From Paenibacillus zeirhizosphaerae (GTDB taxonomy: Bacteria; Bacillota; Bacilli; Paenibacillales; Paenibacillaceae), in contig NZ_JAPCKK010000006.1 in NCBI RefSeq assembly GCF_030705605.1, forward strand, positions 124,001 to 188,000: a DNA stretch of 64,000 nucleotides, written 5' to 3'. The position numbers and the translations under genes were made by a program. Every line of letters starts with the position of its first letter. Positions within the stretch are counted from its first letter, which is position 1. Shown piece after piece: positions 15,248 through 25,205 of this stretch. The notes below the pieces were generated by a model. The model was given only the letters and a program-made list of their open reading frames with translations. It made no database searches and had not been told where the DNA came from.

Positions 15248-16615
15248 ATGGATATCAACAGTCCGAAGGTTACAAACCAAGTTTCTCCTGGTACAGAGTA
15301 TGGAAAGAAAACGCGTGTTCGCTACACGATATTATTTATTTTGTTTGTTATCACTACGATTAACTATGCAGATCGAGCAACGATATCTATAGCCGGGACC
15401 CCGATGTCGAAGGAGCTTGGCTTGGATCCAATTCTCATGGGCTATGTGTTTTCGGCATTTTCATGGGCATACGTATTAGGCCAGCTTCCCGGAGGCTGGT
15501 TCCTTGACCGTTTTGGCTCGAAGAAGATTTATACCTTCAGCATTTTTTTCTGGTCTTTATTTACGTTAATGCAGGGCTTTGTGGGATTTTTTAGCGTAGG
15601 GATTACGATTATGATGTTATTTATACTTCGTTTTATGGTGGGCTTGGCGGAAGCTCCGTCGTTTCCAGCCAACAGCAGAATCGTCTCGGCCTGGTTTCCA
15701 ACCAAGGAACGCGGTATGGCATCGGCCATTTTTAATTCAGCCCAATATTTTGCAACAGTCATCTTTGCTCCCATTATGGCCTGGCTTACAAGCTCTTTTG
15801 GCTGGGAATTTGTATTTATCATTATGGGGCTTGTCGGTATGGCCATGTGTGGCATATGGGTAAAGACGGTGTATGGTCCCAAAGACCATCCCAAAGTAAA
15901 TCAAGCGGAATTGGAATATATTGAAGAAGGCGGAGCTTTAGTTCATCTGGATCAGGCGAAGGCGGGCAACGGGCAAAACACTCCCAAATGGGGGTACTTA
16001 AAGCAACTGCTTACCAACCGGATGACACTAGGCATCTACATTGCGCAATATTGTTTGAATACGCTTACTTATTTCTTCCTGACATGGTTTCCTGTCTATC
16101 TTGTTACAGACCGCGGGATGTCTATTCTTAAAGCCGGATTTGTGGCTTCACTGCCAGCCCTTTGCGGATTTGCCGGCGGTATTCTGGGAGGCATCATTTC
16201 CGATTTCTTGCTGAGGAAAGGAAAATCCTTATCAGTAGCCAGAAAAACCCCCATCGTCATAGGCATGCTGCTGTCAACGTCCATGGTGATCTGTAATTAT
16301 GTGGAGGTGGACTGGCTGGTTGTTTCCATTATGGCGTTGGCTTTCTTTGGGAAAGGCATCGGTGCATTAGGCTGGGCGGTTGTATCGGATACGTCTCCAA
16401 AAGAGATGGGGGGACTGAGTGGGGGATTGTTCAATACGTTTGGCAATCTTGCCGGCATTACGACTCCGATTGTAATTGGGTACATTCTGCAGGCAACTGG
16501 GTCCTTTAACGGAGCGCTCATTTTTGTCGGCGCGAATGCTTTTATGGTCATTATATGTTATTTGCTGATTGTTGGAGAGATTAAACGTTTTGAATTAAGG
16601 AGAGAACCAACATGA
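15248..16615 (+). CDS. MFS transporter for hexarates (GudP/GarP-like)
   Basis: A 455-residue twelve-segment MFS protein of the anion:cation symporter family (glucarate, galactarate, galactonate). The opening segment [13 protein letters not shown] and [17 protein letters not shown] motif in the loop between helices 2 and 3 are typical. It sits between glycerate kinase and galactarate dehydratase and overlaps the latter by four bases (ATGA), so it is very likely the uptake system for the pathway substrate. Confidence 0.9.
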   Translation: MDINSPKVTNQVSPGTEYGKKTRVRYTILFILFVITTINYADRATISIAGTPMSKELGLDPILMGYVFSAFSWAYVLGQLPGGWFLDRFGSKKIYTFSIFFWSLFTLMQGFVGFFSVGITIMMLFILRFMVGLAEAPSFPANSRIVSAWFPTKERGMASAIFNSAQYFATVIFAPIMAWLTSSFGWEFVFIIMGLVGMAMCGIWVKTVYGPKDHPKVNQAELEYIEEGGALVHLDQAKAGNGQNTPKWGYLKQLLTNRMTLGIYIAQYCLNTLTYFFLTWFPVYLVTDRGMSILKAGFVASLPALCGFAGGILGGIISDFLLRKGKSLSVARKTPIVIGMLLSTSMVICNYVEVDWLVVSIMALAFFGKGIGALGWAVVSDTSPKEMGGLSGGLFNTFGNLAGITTPIVIGYILQATGSFNGALIFVGANAFMVIICYLLIVGEIKRFELRREPT

Positions 16616-18147
16616 CTTTAAAGCAAACTCAAAGGGAAGATCCCCTTTATATTAAAGTGCATCCGAAAGATAACATTGCCATCATCGTCAATACCGGCGG
16701 ACTGCCTAAAGGGACGAAATTTCCTTGTGGACTCGAGCTGATCAGTAAGGTTCCCCAAGGACATAAAGTGGCACTGGAGGATATCGTCGAAGGTGAAGCC
16801 ATTATTCGTTACGGAGAAGTGATCGGCTTTGCATTGAAAACGATTGCAAAAGGAAGCTGGCTTGAGGAAACTTTTGTTCAGATGCCGAGCCCGCCCCGTT
16901 TGGAGGAGCTGTCGATCGCAACCCATGTGCCGAAGCGTCTTCCTCCATTGGAAGGTTATACGTTTGAAGGATATCGCAATGACGATGGCAGTGTTGGAAC
17001 GAAAAATATACTGGGCATTACGACCAGTGTGCAATGTGTGGCTGGTGTGCTGGAATATGCCGTGAACAAAATAAAAGAAGAGCTGCTGCCCCAATACCCC
17101 AACGTCGAAGATGTCGTAGCTTTAACCCATAGTTATGGCTGTGGGGTGGCGATTAACGCACCGGATGCTGTGATTCCGATTCGGACCTTGCAAAACCTGG
17201 CGCAAAACCCGAACTTCGGCGGGGAGCTTATGGTGGTCGGGTTAGGCTGTGAGAAGCTGATTCCAGAAAGATTGGTGCCAGACGGAGACATGGGCAAGAT
17301 TGTGTCCCTACAGCAGCATGCCGGATTTATTCCCATGGTCAAGTCGATTATGGAGATGGCCGAAGCCCGGCTGGATAAGTTAAATCGGCGTCAGCGTGTT
17401 ACCTGTCCCGCTTCCGATCTGGTGGTGGGTCTGCAGTGCGGCGGTAGTGATGCCTTTTCCGGAGTTACGGCGAATCCGGCCGTAGGTTTTGCCGCTGATT
17501 TATTAGTACGCGTTGGGGCTGCCGTCATGTTTTCAGAGGTTACGGAAGTTAGGGATGCTGTTCATTTATTAACTCCCCGTGCAGTAAATGAGGAAGTCGG
17601 CCAGGCCTTGATTCGGGAGATGCAATGGTATGACGATTATTTACAGCGGGGGCAGGCGGACCGAAGCGCCAATCCCTCACCCGGGAATAAAAAGGGCGGG
17701 CTTGCCAACGTGGTGGAAAAATCGCTGGGGTCTATTGTGAAGTCAGGCACCAGCCCCATTGTTGCCGTTTTATCTCCTGGCGAAAGGGCTACCGACAAGG
17801 GTTTGATTTTTGCAGCCACACCTGCCAGTGATTTTGTATGCGGAACCTTGCAATTAGCCTCTGGTATGAATTTACAGGTATTCACTACAGGCAGAGGCAC
17901 ACCTTACGGCTTGGCCGTAGCTCCTGTGATTAAGGTCTCCACGAGAAATTCTTTGGCGGAACAATGGCATGATCTCATCGACCTCAATGCGGGCAGAATT
18001 GCGACAGGAGAAGCAACGATAGAAGACGTAGGCTGGGAATTATTCCACTTCATCCTGGATGTCGCCAGTGGACGCAAGAAGACATGGGCGGATCATTGGG
18101 GAATCCACAACGATTTGGCACTATTTAATCCTGCTCCTGTAACCTGA
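16612..18147 (+). CDS. garD: Galactarate dehydratase
   Basis: A 511-residue UxaA/GarD family dehydratase that removes water from galactarate to give 5-keto-4-deoxy-D-glucarate. The order of domains is the family one: an N-terminal SAF-like domain (about residues 10-90), the central metal-binding domain with [22 protein letters not shown] and VGLGCEKL, and the C-terminal domain with [12 protein letters not shown] and [10 protein letters not shown]. The THSYGCG and NAPDA motifs favour GarD over altronate dehydratase UxaA. It is translated from a start overlapping the transporter stop. Confidence 0.9.
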   Translation: MTLKQTQREDPLYIKVHPKDNIAIIVNTGGLPKGTKFPCGLELISKVPQGHKVALEDIVEGEAIIRYGEVIGFALKTIAKGSWLEETFVQMPSPPRLEELSIATHVPKRLPPLEGYTFEGYRNDDGSVGTKNILGITTSVQCVAGVLEYAVNKIKEELLPQYPNVEDVVALTHSYGCGVAINAPDAVIPIRTLQNLAQNPNFGGELMVVGLGCEKLIPERLVPDGDMGKIVSLQQHAGFIPMVKSIMEMAEARLDKLNRRQRVTCPASDLVVGLQCGGSDAFSGVTANPAVGFAADLLVRVGAAVMFSEVTEVRDAVHLLTPRAVNEEVGQALIREMQWYDDYLQRGQADRSANPSPGNKKGGLANVVEKSLGSIVKSGTSPIVAVLSPGERATDKGLIFAATPASDFVCGTLQLASGMNLQVFTTGRGTPYGLAVAPVIKVSTRNSLAEQWHDLIDLNAGRIATGEATIEDVGWELFHFILDVASGRKKTWADHWGIHNDLALFNPAPVT

Positions 18148-18195
18148 GAAAACGGACTGACAGAGCCTGTGAAATGAAGACGGAGCCTTTATGAT

Positions 18196-18210
18196 TTGAA
18201 AACGTTAGCA
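18196..18210 (+). promoter_or_regulatory. Catabolite response element (cre)
   Basis: TTGAAAACGTTAGCA matches the CcpA consensus WTGNAANCGNWNNCW at every defined position. It lies inside the operon, between garD and the DapA-family gene, so it may act as a roadblock or mark an internal promoter. Confidence 0.65.
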
Positions 18211-18236
18211 AATAAAAATGGAGAGGGAGAGCGCAG

Positions 18237-19127
18237 ATGGACACAACCTGGATTCGGGGGGTCATCCCGCCTATGGTTACCCCGGTGGATGAAAATGAAC
18301 TGGTAGATGAGCAAGGACTGCGAGCTGTGGTGGAGCACGTTCTCGGCGGAGGAGTACATGGGATTTTATCACTTGGCAGTAATGGAGAGTTCTATGGACT
18401 GGATCGTGAGCAGCAGGAAATCGCCGTTCGTGCCACCATTGATCAGGTCGATGGGAGAGTTCCTGTATACATGGGCATTGGTGCAATTACGACGAAAGAA
18501 TGTGTGACGCTTGCAAGAATGGGGGAAGCCCTCGGGGCCCAGGCGTTGACGATCCTGCCGCCTATGTTTCTCACCCCGACGGAGGAAGAATTGTACCAGC
18601 ATTTTCGCAAAATAGCAGAAGCAGCATCTCTCCCTGTTCTTCTGTATAACAATCCGGATCGGGTAGGAAATAATATTTCCGCGAACCTTCTTGAAAGGCT
18701 GGTCGATATTCCGAACATCGTTGGAATGAAAGACAGCAGCGGCGATATGACCTTAACGGCAGAATATATACGCAGGACCCGAAGCAAAGATTTTAAAGTG
18801 ATGGCTGGCAGAGATGTCATGATTTTAGCTTCTCTGGTTTATGGAGCTGTGGGCTGTGTGGCATCCACCGCTAACATTGTGCCGGCTCTCGTAGTGGAAA
18901 TCTATGAAAAGTATCTCAATGGAGATGTGCAAGGAGCTCTTGAAGCACAGTTCAAGCTGGCACCGCTCAGGATGGCATTCAATCTGGCCAGCTTCCCTGT
19001 GGTTACCAAAGAGGCCATGAATCTGATCGGTGTGCCTGTAGGTGCCTCGATCCTTCCCAACACGGCGGCTTCTGAGGCCAATCGAAATAAACTGAAGAAC
19101 ATTCTGCAGGACATGGGTGCACTCTAA
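18237..19127 (+). CDS. DapA/NanA-family lyase, probable 5-keto-4-deoxyglucarate aldolase
   Basis: A 296-residue class I aldolase-type barrel of the dihydrodipicolinate synthase family. The Schiff-base lysine is K165 in VGMKDSSGD, the tyrosine is Y137 in LLYNNP, and the usual GTTGE substrate loop is GSNGEF. In this position the pathway needs an enzyme that splits 5-keto-4-deoxy-D-glucarate to pyruvate and tartronate semialdehyde; the textbook enzyme GarL is of an unrelated fold and is absent. The assignment comes from context: a 5-keto-4-deoxyglucarate dehydratase activity is the alternative, but that route would not need the following GarR and glycerate kinase. Confidence 0.75.
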   Translation: MDTTWIRGVIPPMVTPVDENELVDEQGLRAVVEHVLGGGVHGILSLGSNGEFYGLDREQQEIAVRATIDQVDGRVPVYMGIGAITTKECVTLARMGEALGAQALTILPPMFLTPTEEELYQHFRKIAEAASLPVLLYNNPDRVGNNISANLLERLVDIPNIVGMKDSSGDMTLTAEYIRRTRSKDFKVMAGRDVMILASLVYGAVGCVASTANIVPALVVEIYEKYLNGDVQGALEAQFKLAPLRMAFNLASFPVVTKEAMNLIGVPVGASILPNTAASEANRNKLKNILQDMGAL

Positions 19128-19160
19128 TCGTCATATTGTAAAACTTTGGAGGGATAGAGG

Positions 19161-20042
19161 ATGAAAATTGGTTTTATTGGACTGGGCATTATGGGTAAAC
19201 CGATGAGCGAAAATGTAATCAAAGCAGGTTATGAGCTGGTCGTGCTCGAGACCAATAAAGCGGCGGCAGAGCTGGTGGCGGCAGGTGCCACGGCCGCAGC
19301 TACACCCAAGCGCATAGCGGAGCTGACGGATATCGTGATTACCATGCTGCCGAATTCACCGCAGGTGAAAGAAGTCGTGCTTGGCCCGGACGGCATCATC
19401 GAAGGAGCCAGGCCAGGCACGGTGGTGATCGATATGAGCTCCATTGCTCCTTTGACCAGTCAAGAAATTGCGGCAGCGCTGGCGGAAAAAGGCATTGAAA
19501 TGCTGGATGCTCCAGTTAGCGGAGGAGAGCCAAAGGCGATTGAAGGTACGCTTTCCGTCATGGTCGGAGGCAAACAGGAAATCTTTGATCGATGTGTTGA
19601 TGTGATGAAGGCCATGGCCGCTTCGGTCGTTCGTACAGGTGAGATCGGTGCGGGTAACGTGACCAAGCTTGCGAATCAGATCATCGTGGCGATTAATATT
19701 GCGGCGATGTCGGAGGCTCTTGTGCTGGCCAGTAAAGCCGGTGTTCAACCGGAGCTGGTCTATCAGGCCATTCGCGAGGGGCTTGCAGGCAGCACGGTAC
19801 TGGATGCCAAAGCGCCACTTGTGCTGGAACGCAAATTTGATCCCGGTTTTCGGATTGATCTGCATATCAAGGATTTAAGTAATGTTCTGGAAACCTCTCA
19901 TGAGGTAGGTGTGCCCTTACCGCTGACAGCCAGTGTAATGGAAATGATGCAGGCATTGAAGGTGGAAGGATTAGGAGACCGCGACCACGGCAGCTTGGTG
20001 CAATATTATGAAAAGCTGGCCAAGGTTGAAGTAAGAAAGTAG
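19161..20042 (+). CDS. garR: 2-hydroxy-3-oxopropionate reductase (tartronate semialdehyde reductase)
   Basis: A 293-residue beta-hydroxyacid dehydrogenase. It has the N-terminal Rossmann motif GFIGLGIMGKPM, the substrate loop DAPVSGGEPKAIEGTLSVMVGG, and the catalytic lysine in GNVTKLANQI. It reduces tartronate semialdehyde to D-glycerate, which the glycerate kinase at the head of the operon then phosphorylates. Last gene of the operon; a hairpin follows at 20056-20105. Confidence 0.92.
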   Translation: MKIGFIGLGIMGKPMSENVIKAGYELVVLETNKAAAELVAAGATAAATPKRIAELTDIVITMLPNSPQVKEVVLGPDGIIEGARPGTVVIDMSSIAPLTSQEIAAALAEKGIEMLDAPVSGGEPKAIEGTLSVMVGGKQEIFDRCVDVMKAMAASVVRTGEIGAGNVTKLANQIIVAINIAAMSEALVLASKAGVQPELVYQAIREGLAGSTVLDAKAPLVLERKFDPGFRIDLHIKDLSNVLETSHEVGVPLPLTASVMEMMQALKVEGLGDRDHGSLVQYYEKLAKVEVRK

Positions 20043-20055
20043 ATGTCTACCAGGA

Positions 20056-20105
20056 AGACCCGGCTCGCAATCAGTATGTACTATATACTGGTGCGCTCCG
20101 GGTCT
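20056..20105 (+). terminator. Hairpin after garR
   Basis: AGACCCGG (20056-20063) pairs with CCGGGTCT (20098-20105), enclosing a smaller CAGTAT/ATACTG hairpin. T-tract weak. The rest of the 228-bp gap to the next gene shows nothing further. Confidence 0.6.
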
Positions 20106-20270
20106 CTATGCTTTTGAGAGCCCTGCTGGTCAAAGTCGAGGCCGTATGCCCAGAGCATGCGGTCGTCTGATGTGCCAAGATAATGCCATATACAGGATTT
20201 ATATAGACAGGCACATGTTCAAGTGAGAAAATACCATCATGATAACTATTCGTGAAAGGAATGAGATGTT

Positions 20271-21257
20271 TTGATACGATTCGGCATCATCGGAACTAAC
20301 TGGATAACGGAGCGCTTCATTCAAGGGGCGATTGAAACCGAGCAGTTTGCTTTGACGGCAGTGTACTCCCGTACTGAAGAGAAAGGCAGATCCTTTGCTG
20401 CGCAATACCATCAAGCAGAGGTGTTCACGGATTTGCAGGAAATGCTGGAGAAGGGCAGTATCGATGCTGTTTATATTGCGAGTCCGAACTCGCTCCATGC
20501 GGAGCAGGCGATTCTGTGTATGAATCATGGCAAGCATGTGCTGTGCGAGAAGCCGATGGCTTCAAATGCGCGCGAGATGCGGGAGATGGTCGCCGCAGCG
20601 GAGAAGAACAACGTGGTGCTAATGGAAGCCCTCAAATCTACGCTTATGCCGAATTTTAAAGTCATACAGGACAATCTTTTCAAGCTAGGTCCGATCCGCC
20701 GTTATTTTGCCTGCTATTGTCAGTATTCCTCTCGTTATGATGCGTATAAGGAAGGGAAAATGCCGAATACGTTTAATCCGCAATTTTCCAACGGTTCGTT
20801 GATGGACCTGGGGATTTATTGTCTTTATCCGATGGTTACATTGTTCGGAAAGCCTGACCTGGTGAAGGCGGTGGGTGTCATGCTGCCGTCCGGTGTAGAC
20901 GGGGAAGGAAGCCTGGTTATGCGCTACCCGGAAATGGAGGGCGTTGTGGTGCATTCCAAAATTTCCAACTCCTATCTTCCGGCGGAGATCCAGGGGGAGC
21001 TTGGCACGATGGTCATTGACAAGATCAACCAGCCATACGATGTGAAAATCCATTACCGGGACGGCAATGTCGAAGACCTGACGAAACCGCAAATTCACGA
21101 GCCAATGTATTACGAAGCCCTTGAGTTTATAGAAATGATCAAGCATGGAGAACGGGATAGCAAGGTAAACTCTCATGCTAGCTCGCTAGCGGTGGCCGAG
21201 GTCATGGAGGAAGCCAGACAGCAGATCGGGCTCCGCTTTGCGGCAGATGAGGCTTAA
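20271..21257 (+). CDS. Gfo/Idh/MocA family oxidoreductase
   Basis: A 328-residue NAD(P)-dependent dehydrogenase: Rossmann start FGIIGTNWITERF, the EKP motif in VLCEKPMASNAREM, and the C-terminal alpha/beta domain with FSNGSLMDLGIYCLYPMVTLFG. Members oxidise or reduce sugars, inositols or biliverdin-like compounds; the substrate is unknown. The start is a TTG at 20271 after AAAGGA at 20255. Its neighbours give no pathway clue, as it lies alone between the galactarate operon and aroD. A paralogue is at 44993. Confidence 0.88.
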   Translation: MIRFGIIGTNWITERFIQGAIETEQFALTAVYSRTEEKGRSFAAQYHQAEVFTDLQEMLEKGSIDAVYIASPNSLHAEQAILCMNHGKHVLCEKPMASNAREMREMVAAAEKNNVVLMEALKSTLMPNFKVIQDNLFKLGPIRRYFACYCQYSSRYDAYKEGKMPNTFNPQFSNGSLMDLGIYCLYPMVTLFGKPDLVKAVGVMLPSGVDGEGSLVMRYPEMEGVVVHSKISNSYLPAEIQGELGTMVIDKINQPYDVKIHYRDGNVEDLTKPQIHEPMYYEALEFIEMIKHGERDSKVNSHASSLAVAEVMEEARQQIGLRFAADEA

Positions 21258-21370
21258 GGATATAATGAGGGGAAATGTAGAACAAGCAGGCCGCAGAGGC
21301 CTGCTTTCTTGCTGTGTGGTCGTTGTAGATTAAGAACAGATGAAGACGTACCCCAAAGGAGCGGAAAGCA

Positions 21371-22144
21371 ATGTACAAAACAGTCCAGGTGAAAGATATC
21401 ATCATCGGGGAAGGTGCACCGAAGATCTGTGTGCCGATCACGGGAGAAACCCTGCCCCGATTGATCGCGGAGGCTGAGCAGGTGCGCACGCTCGACCTTG
21501 ATCTGGTGGAGTGGCGTGTGGATTTTTACGAGCATGCGGATGATATAGAGATGGTGAAGAAAACGCTGGGCGAGCTGCGCGCGGCGCTGGGGGATATGCC
21601 GTTGCTCTTCACCTTTCGGACCTCCGAGGAGGGTGGCCAGCGGGAGATAATGCCTGCTGACTATGTGGCTCTGAATCAAGCGGTCGCAGCTACGGGACAG
21701 GTTGATCTGATTGATGTGGAGTGGTTCAACAAGGAGCAGCATGTGCGTGAGCTGGCTGAAGCGGCTCAAGCCGCGGGGGTACGCGTGATTTTGTCCAATC
21801 ATGATTTTGATAAAACCCCTCCGGCAGAGGAGATTGTATCGAGACTGTGCAGAGCCCAGGAGCTGGGCGGAGATATTGTGAAAATCGCGGTGATGCCTAA
21901 CAGCATGGCTGATGTCCTGATACTGCTGGAGGCAACAAACCGTATGAAGGAGCAGTATGCCGATCGTCCGCTCATCACGATGTCCATGACCGGCAGAGGG
22001 GTGGTCAGCCGCCTGGCCGGCGAGCTGTTCGGTTCAGCCCTCACCTTCGGCTCGGCCGGCCGTTCGTCCGCTCCGGGGCAAGTTCCGGTCGGCGAGCTGC
22101 GGGGCATATTGTCGCTGCTCCATAGTGAGCTAACCAAGGGATAA
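21371..22144 (+). CDS. aroD: Type I 3-dehydroquinate dehydratase
   Basis: A 257-residue class I barrel that dehydrates 3-dehydroquinate to 3-dehydroshikimate in the shikimate or quinate pathway. The catalytic His144 (LSNHDFDKTP) and Schiff-base Lys171 (GDIVKIAVMP) correspond to His143 and Lys170 of the Salmonella enzyme, and the loop MTGRGVVSRLAGELFGS closes the active site. AAAGGAG precedes the ATG. It stands as a single gene and ends in a hairpin terminator. Confidence 0.94.
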   Translation: MYKTVQVKDIIIGEGAPKICVPITGETLPRLIAEAEQVRTLDLDLVEWRVDFYEHADDIEMVKKTLGELRAALGDMPLLFTFRTSEEGGQREIMPADYVALNQAVAATGQVDLIDVEWFNKEQHVRELAEAAQAAGVRVILSNHDFDKTPPAEEIVSRLCRAQELGGDIVKIAVMPNSMADVLILLEATNRMKEQYADRPLITMSMTGRGVVSRLAGELFGSALTFGSAGRSSAPGQVPVGELRGILSLLHSELTKG

Positions 22145-22212
22145 CGACCACTGAGCAGCAGACTCTCCGGGACGACCCAATAAATCCCCATTAATATAGA
22201 AGATTGACATAA

Positions 22213-22256
22213 GGGCTGTTCCAAAAGTCATGAAATGGCTTAGGGCAGCCCCGTTT
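22213..22256 (+). terminator. Terminator of the GGGCAGCCCC type, copy 1
   Basis: GGGCTGTTCC (22213-22222) pairs imperfectly with GGGCAGCCCC (22243-22252), followed by TTTT. The loop AAAGTCATGAAATGGCTTA is shared almost exactly with the terminator at 34716-34760. Confidence 0.7.
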
Positions 22257-22314
22257 TCAATTTTGTTAAACCAGAAGATTGCGATTTCCGGTTGTTCTTG
22301 TTAAGTTGGGGGAT

Positions 22315-22423
22315 GCACAAAAGCAGCGGAGAGAACGAAGCCATTCCGGAAAAGCGGAGCGCTCGCCTTTGGCCCGAAGGGTCAACAGCGATTGTAGGAA
22401 TGCTTCGTTCTCGGAGCGTCTCA
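22315..22423 (-). repeat. Dispersed palindromic element, copy C
   Basis: Third copy, reverse orientation, in the 400-bp gap between aroD and the nucleoside lipoprotein gene. The arms are GAGAACGAAGCCATTCC and GGAATGCTTCGTTCTC; the extra C replaces the bulged A of other copies. Confidence 0.9.
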
Positions 22424-22478
22424 CAAACGCACGAAAAGAGTGCCTCCGGTCAATAGACCTTGTGGGACACACTTTTTA

Positions 22479-22508
22479 TTGACAAGGGTCCAGGCTTTCT
22501 ATTAGGAT
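22479..22508 (+). promoter_or_regulatory. Promoter of the nucleoside importer operon
   Basis: TTGACA (22479-22484), an 18-bp spacer and TAGGAT (22503-22508) precede the lipoprotein start by about 37 bp. No purine riboswitch was recognised. Confidence 0.5.
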
Positions 22509-22544
22509 TCAGTTAAACACAAACGAAAAGGGGAAGCTTACAAC

Positions 22545-23579
22545 ATGAAAAGAAGTCTTTCGTTCGTCTTATCGATCGTGATGCTGGCGATTTTGCTCGC
22601 TGCATGCGGTTCAGGAACTGGAAAAGACGAACAATCTGCTGGTGCCAGCAGTGGAGCTGAAGCGAAGAAGAGAGTAGCGCTTGTTCTGCCTGAGAAAATT
22701 GGTGTGAACCCGTTCTTCGTTCAAATGGACGAAGGCTTTAAGAAGGCCGGCGAGGAGTTCGGCGTGGAAGTGAAAACGATCGAGTCCACAGACCCGGCTG
22801 CTTTTGAACAAAATCTGCGCGCCACGGTCGCTGAGAACTATGATTTGATTATTACGGCTACCTTCCAGGCGGAGGATGCATTGAAGAAGGTTGCGGCTGA
22901 AAATCCCGACAAACCTTTTGCTATTATTGACACTGTTGTTGATATGCCTAACGTACGAAGCGTCGGCTTCCGCGAGCACGAAGGAGCGTACCTGCTCGGG
23001 GCCGCTGCCGGATTGATGACCAAGACTGACAAAGTGGGTATGATTGCCGCGATGGACATCCCGCTGATCAAGAAGTATACGGAAGGCTTCCGTCAGGGTC
23101 TGGAATCGACCAACCCGGATGCAGAGTATCTTGTAAGCTATGTGGGAAGCTTCAATGATCCGGCGAAAGCCAAGGAAATGGCCCTGGTGCAGTACGATCA
23201 GGGAGCTGATTTTGTGGCCGGAGCTTCGGCAACAGGCGACCTGGGCGTATTTGAGGCTGCCAAGGAGAAAGGCATGTACACCTCCGGACAGGACGTGGAC
23301 CGCACGGAGCTTGATCCTGAGCATATCGTATTGTCCCAGTTGAAATCCACCGATACAGTAACGTATGAAACGGTTAAGGCGTTTACCGAAGGAAGCTTTG
23401 AATACGGAGCGGTGAACTACGGATTGAAGGAGGACGGTGTCGGCCTGACGTTTGTCACACGTGACAGTGCCTCCCCACTTAGCCCGTTCGTCGGTCAGGA
23501 AGTGGTTGACAAGCTGAAGAAGATTCGTGACGATGTGGTGGCGGGAACGATTCAGATCAAAGACCCGCTGCAGCAGTAA
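22545..23579 (+). CDS. BMP-family nucleoside-binding lipoprotein (NupN-like)
   Basis: A 344-residue lipoprotein with a signal peptide and lipobox LLAACGSG (Cys21), followed by a basic membrane/PnrA-type binding domain (RVALVLPEKIGVNPFFVQMDEGF, VGFREHEGAYLLGAAAGLMTKTDKVG). Such proteins capture purine nucleosides outside the membrane for the ABC importer encoded downstream. It is followed by an intercistronic hairpin at 23611-23637 that may allow more binding protein than transporter to be made. Confidence 0.93.
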   Translation: MKRSLSFVLSIVMLAILLAACGSGTGKDEQSAGASSGAEAKKRVALVLPEKIGVNPFFVQMDEGFKKAGEEFGVEVKTIESTDPAAFEQNLRATVAENYDLIITATFQAEDALKKVAAENPDKPFAIIDTVVDMPNVRSVGFREHEGAYLLGAAAGLMTKTDKVGMIAAMDIPLIKKYTEGFRQGLESTNPDAEYLVSYVGSFNDPAKAKEMALVQYDQGADFVAGASATGDLGVFEAAKEKGMYTSGQDVDRTELDPEHIVLSQLKSTDTVTYETVKAFTEGSFEYGAVNYGLKEDGVGLTFVTRDSASPLSPFVGQEVVDKLKKIRDDVVAGTIQIKDPLQQ

Positions 23580-23610
23580 TCCTTTAAACCAAAGATCCAA
23601 TACCTATATA

Positions 23611-23637
23611 GGCCGGCTGCCGGTAGAGCAGTCGGCC
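23611..23637 (+). other. Intercistronic hairpin
   Basis: GGCCGGCTGC and GCAGTCGGCC pair around CGGTAGA. No U-tract, so partial termination or mRNA stabilisation is more likely than full termination. Confidence 0.6.
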
Positions 23638-23702
23638 TCACTTCTATTCAATGCTGTAGACCCGTGTTCACAGGATGGGAGAATGAAAGGAGCAAGAAAG
23701 TT

Positions 23703-25205
23703 ATGCTGCTGCAAATGGAACATATCACCAAGCGTTACGGTGAAGTGACCGCGAACAGGGATGTGAATTTTGACCTTAGAGCCGGTGAGGTGCATGCGCT
23801 GGTTGGTGAGAACGGTGCCGGTAAGACCACGCTTATGAGAATGCTGTACGGTATGGAGCAGCCTACGTCCGGAACGATTCGTGTACGCGGACAAGAGGTC
23901 TCCTTCACTGACCCTTCACGTGCGATTGCAAGTGGAATTGGGATGGTGCATCAGCATTTTATGCTGTTTCCTTCGTTTACGGTCGCCGAAAATATCGTGA
24001 TTGGCCGTGAGCCGTCGTCTGCGGGCGGACGCTTCAACAGGAAGGCGGCGGCTGCGAGCGTAGAAGAGCTTGGCCGTCGTTATGGCATGCCTGTTGATCC
24101 CTCGGCCAGAGTGTCCGATTGTCCTATGGGCATGCAGCAGCGTGTCGAAATATTGAAAGTGCTATACCAGGGGGCGGACATGATCATTCTGGATGAGCCG
24201 ACAGGCGCATTGACACCCTTGGAGGTCAAAGAGCTGCTGACGAACATCCAGGCGCTGGCGGGCCAGGGGAAGAGCTTTATTCTGATTACACATAAGCTGC
24301 ATGAGGTGATGGAAGCTGCAGACCGGGTCACGGTGCTGCGCGATGGTCAGGTGACCGGAACGGTGGCTGTTGCCGATACCGATGTGGAGCAGCTTTCGAG
24401 AATGATGGTTGGCCGGGAGCTCGTGCAGCTACGCAAGCAGCCCTCGATACCGGGTGAGCCCATTTTGCAGGTGGAGAAGCTTGTGGTCAGAGGAACACGA
24501 GACAAGCTGCTGCTGAACCGGATTGATCTGCAGGTGCGCGCAGGGGAGATTGTAGGTGTGGCCGGAATATCCGGCAACGGGCAATCCGAGCTGATTCAGG
24601 CTGTTGCTGGCCTGCGCAAGGCGGATGAAGGAACCGTGCGGCTTGCCGGTACTGATATTGCCGGTATGCCGGTACGCAGAATCAGGGAGCGCGGACTGGC
24701 CCATATTCCGGAGGACCGATATCTGTGGGGTGCGGCCAAGGATGCTACGGTATTGGATAACGGAATTATGGGCTACCAGCACAAGCTGAAGCGCGGCGGA
24801 ATGGTGAATAGCAAAAGCGCAAGGGTTATGGTATCGGAATGGATTACCCGATTCGGCATCAAAGCAGGCTCCCTGGATAATCAGGTTCAGAATTTATCAG
24901 GCGGTAATCTTCAGAAGCTGATTGCCGCGCGGGAATTCGCGCAGGACGCGCCTTTCCTGATCGTCGCTGAGCCAACGCGAGGGGTGGACATTGGAGCGAT
25001 GGAGACGATTCATACGGAGCTGATCCGCAAGCGGGATGCAGGAACGGCGATTTTGCTTGTGTCCTCAGAGCTGACCGAGATTTTGCAGTTGTCCGATCGC
25101 ATCGTTGTGATGTATGAGGGTGCGATTGCCGGAGAACTGGCCGCGGCCGACGCAACGGAAGAAAAAATCAGTCTGCTGATGGCAGGGGGGAGCTTACAGG
25201 CATGA
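23703..25205 (+). CDS. Nucleoside ABC importer ATP-binding protein (NupO-like)
   Basis: A 500-residue double ABC ATPase. The first cassette has a full Walker A (GENGAGKTT) and Walker B (IILDEPTGALTP); the second has the degenerate A-loop GISGNGQSE and signature LSGGNLQK, as in the RbsA/MglA/NupO class. The ATG at 23703 follows AAAGGAG; an in-frame start at 23664 is less likely. Its stop overlaps the next permease by four bases. Confidence 0.93.
   Translation: MLLQMEHITKRYGEVTANRDVNFDLRAGEVHALVGENGAGKTTLMRMLYGMEQPTSGTIRVRGQEVSFTDPSRAIASGIGMVHQHFMLFPSFTVAENIVIGREPSSAGGRFNRKAAAASVEELGRRYGMPVDPSARVSDCPMGMQQRVEILKVLYQGADMIILDEPTGALTPLEVKELLTNIQALAGQGKSFILITHKLHEVMEAADRVTVLRDGQVTGTVAVADTDVEQLSRMMVGRELVQLRKQPSIPGEPILQVEKLVVRGTRDKLLLNRIDLQVRAGEIVGVAGISGNGQSELIQAVAGLRKADEGTVRLAGTDIAGMPVRRIRERGLAHIPEDRYLWGAAKDATVLDNGIMGYQHKLKRGGMVNSKSARVMVSEWITRFGIKAGSLDNQVQNLSGGNLQKLIAAREFAQDAPFLIVAEPTRGVDIGAMETIHTELIRKRDAGTAILLVSSELTEILQLSDRIVVMYEGAIAGELAAADATEEKISLLMAGGSLQA

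Noticed and set aside
22611..23600. 329-codon open frame on the minus strand
   Set aside because: Antisense shadow of the nucleoside-binding lipoprotein gene; no recognisable domains.
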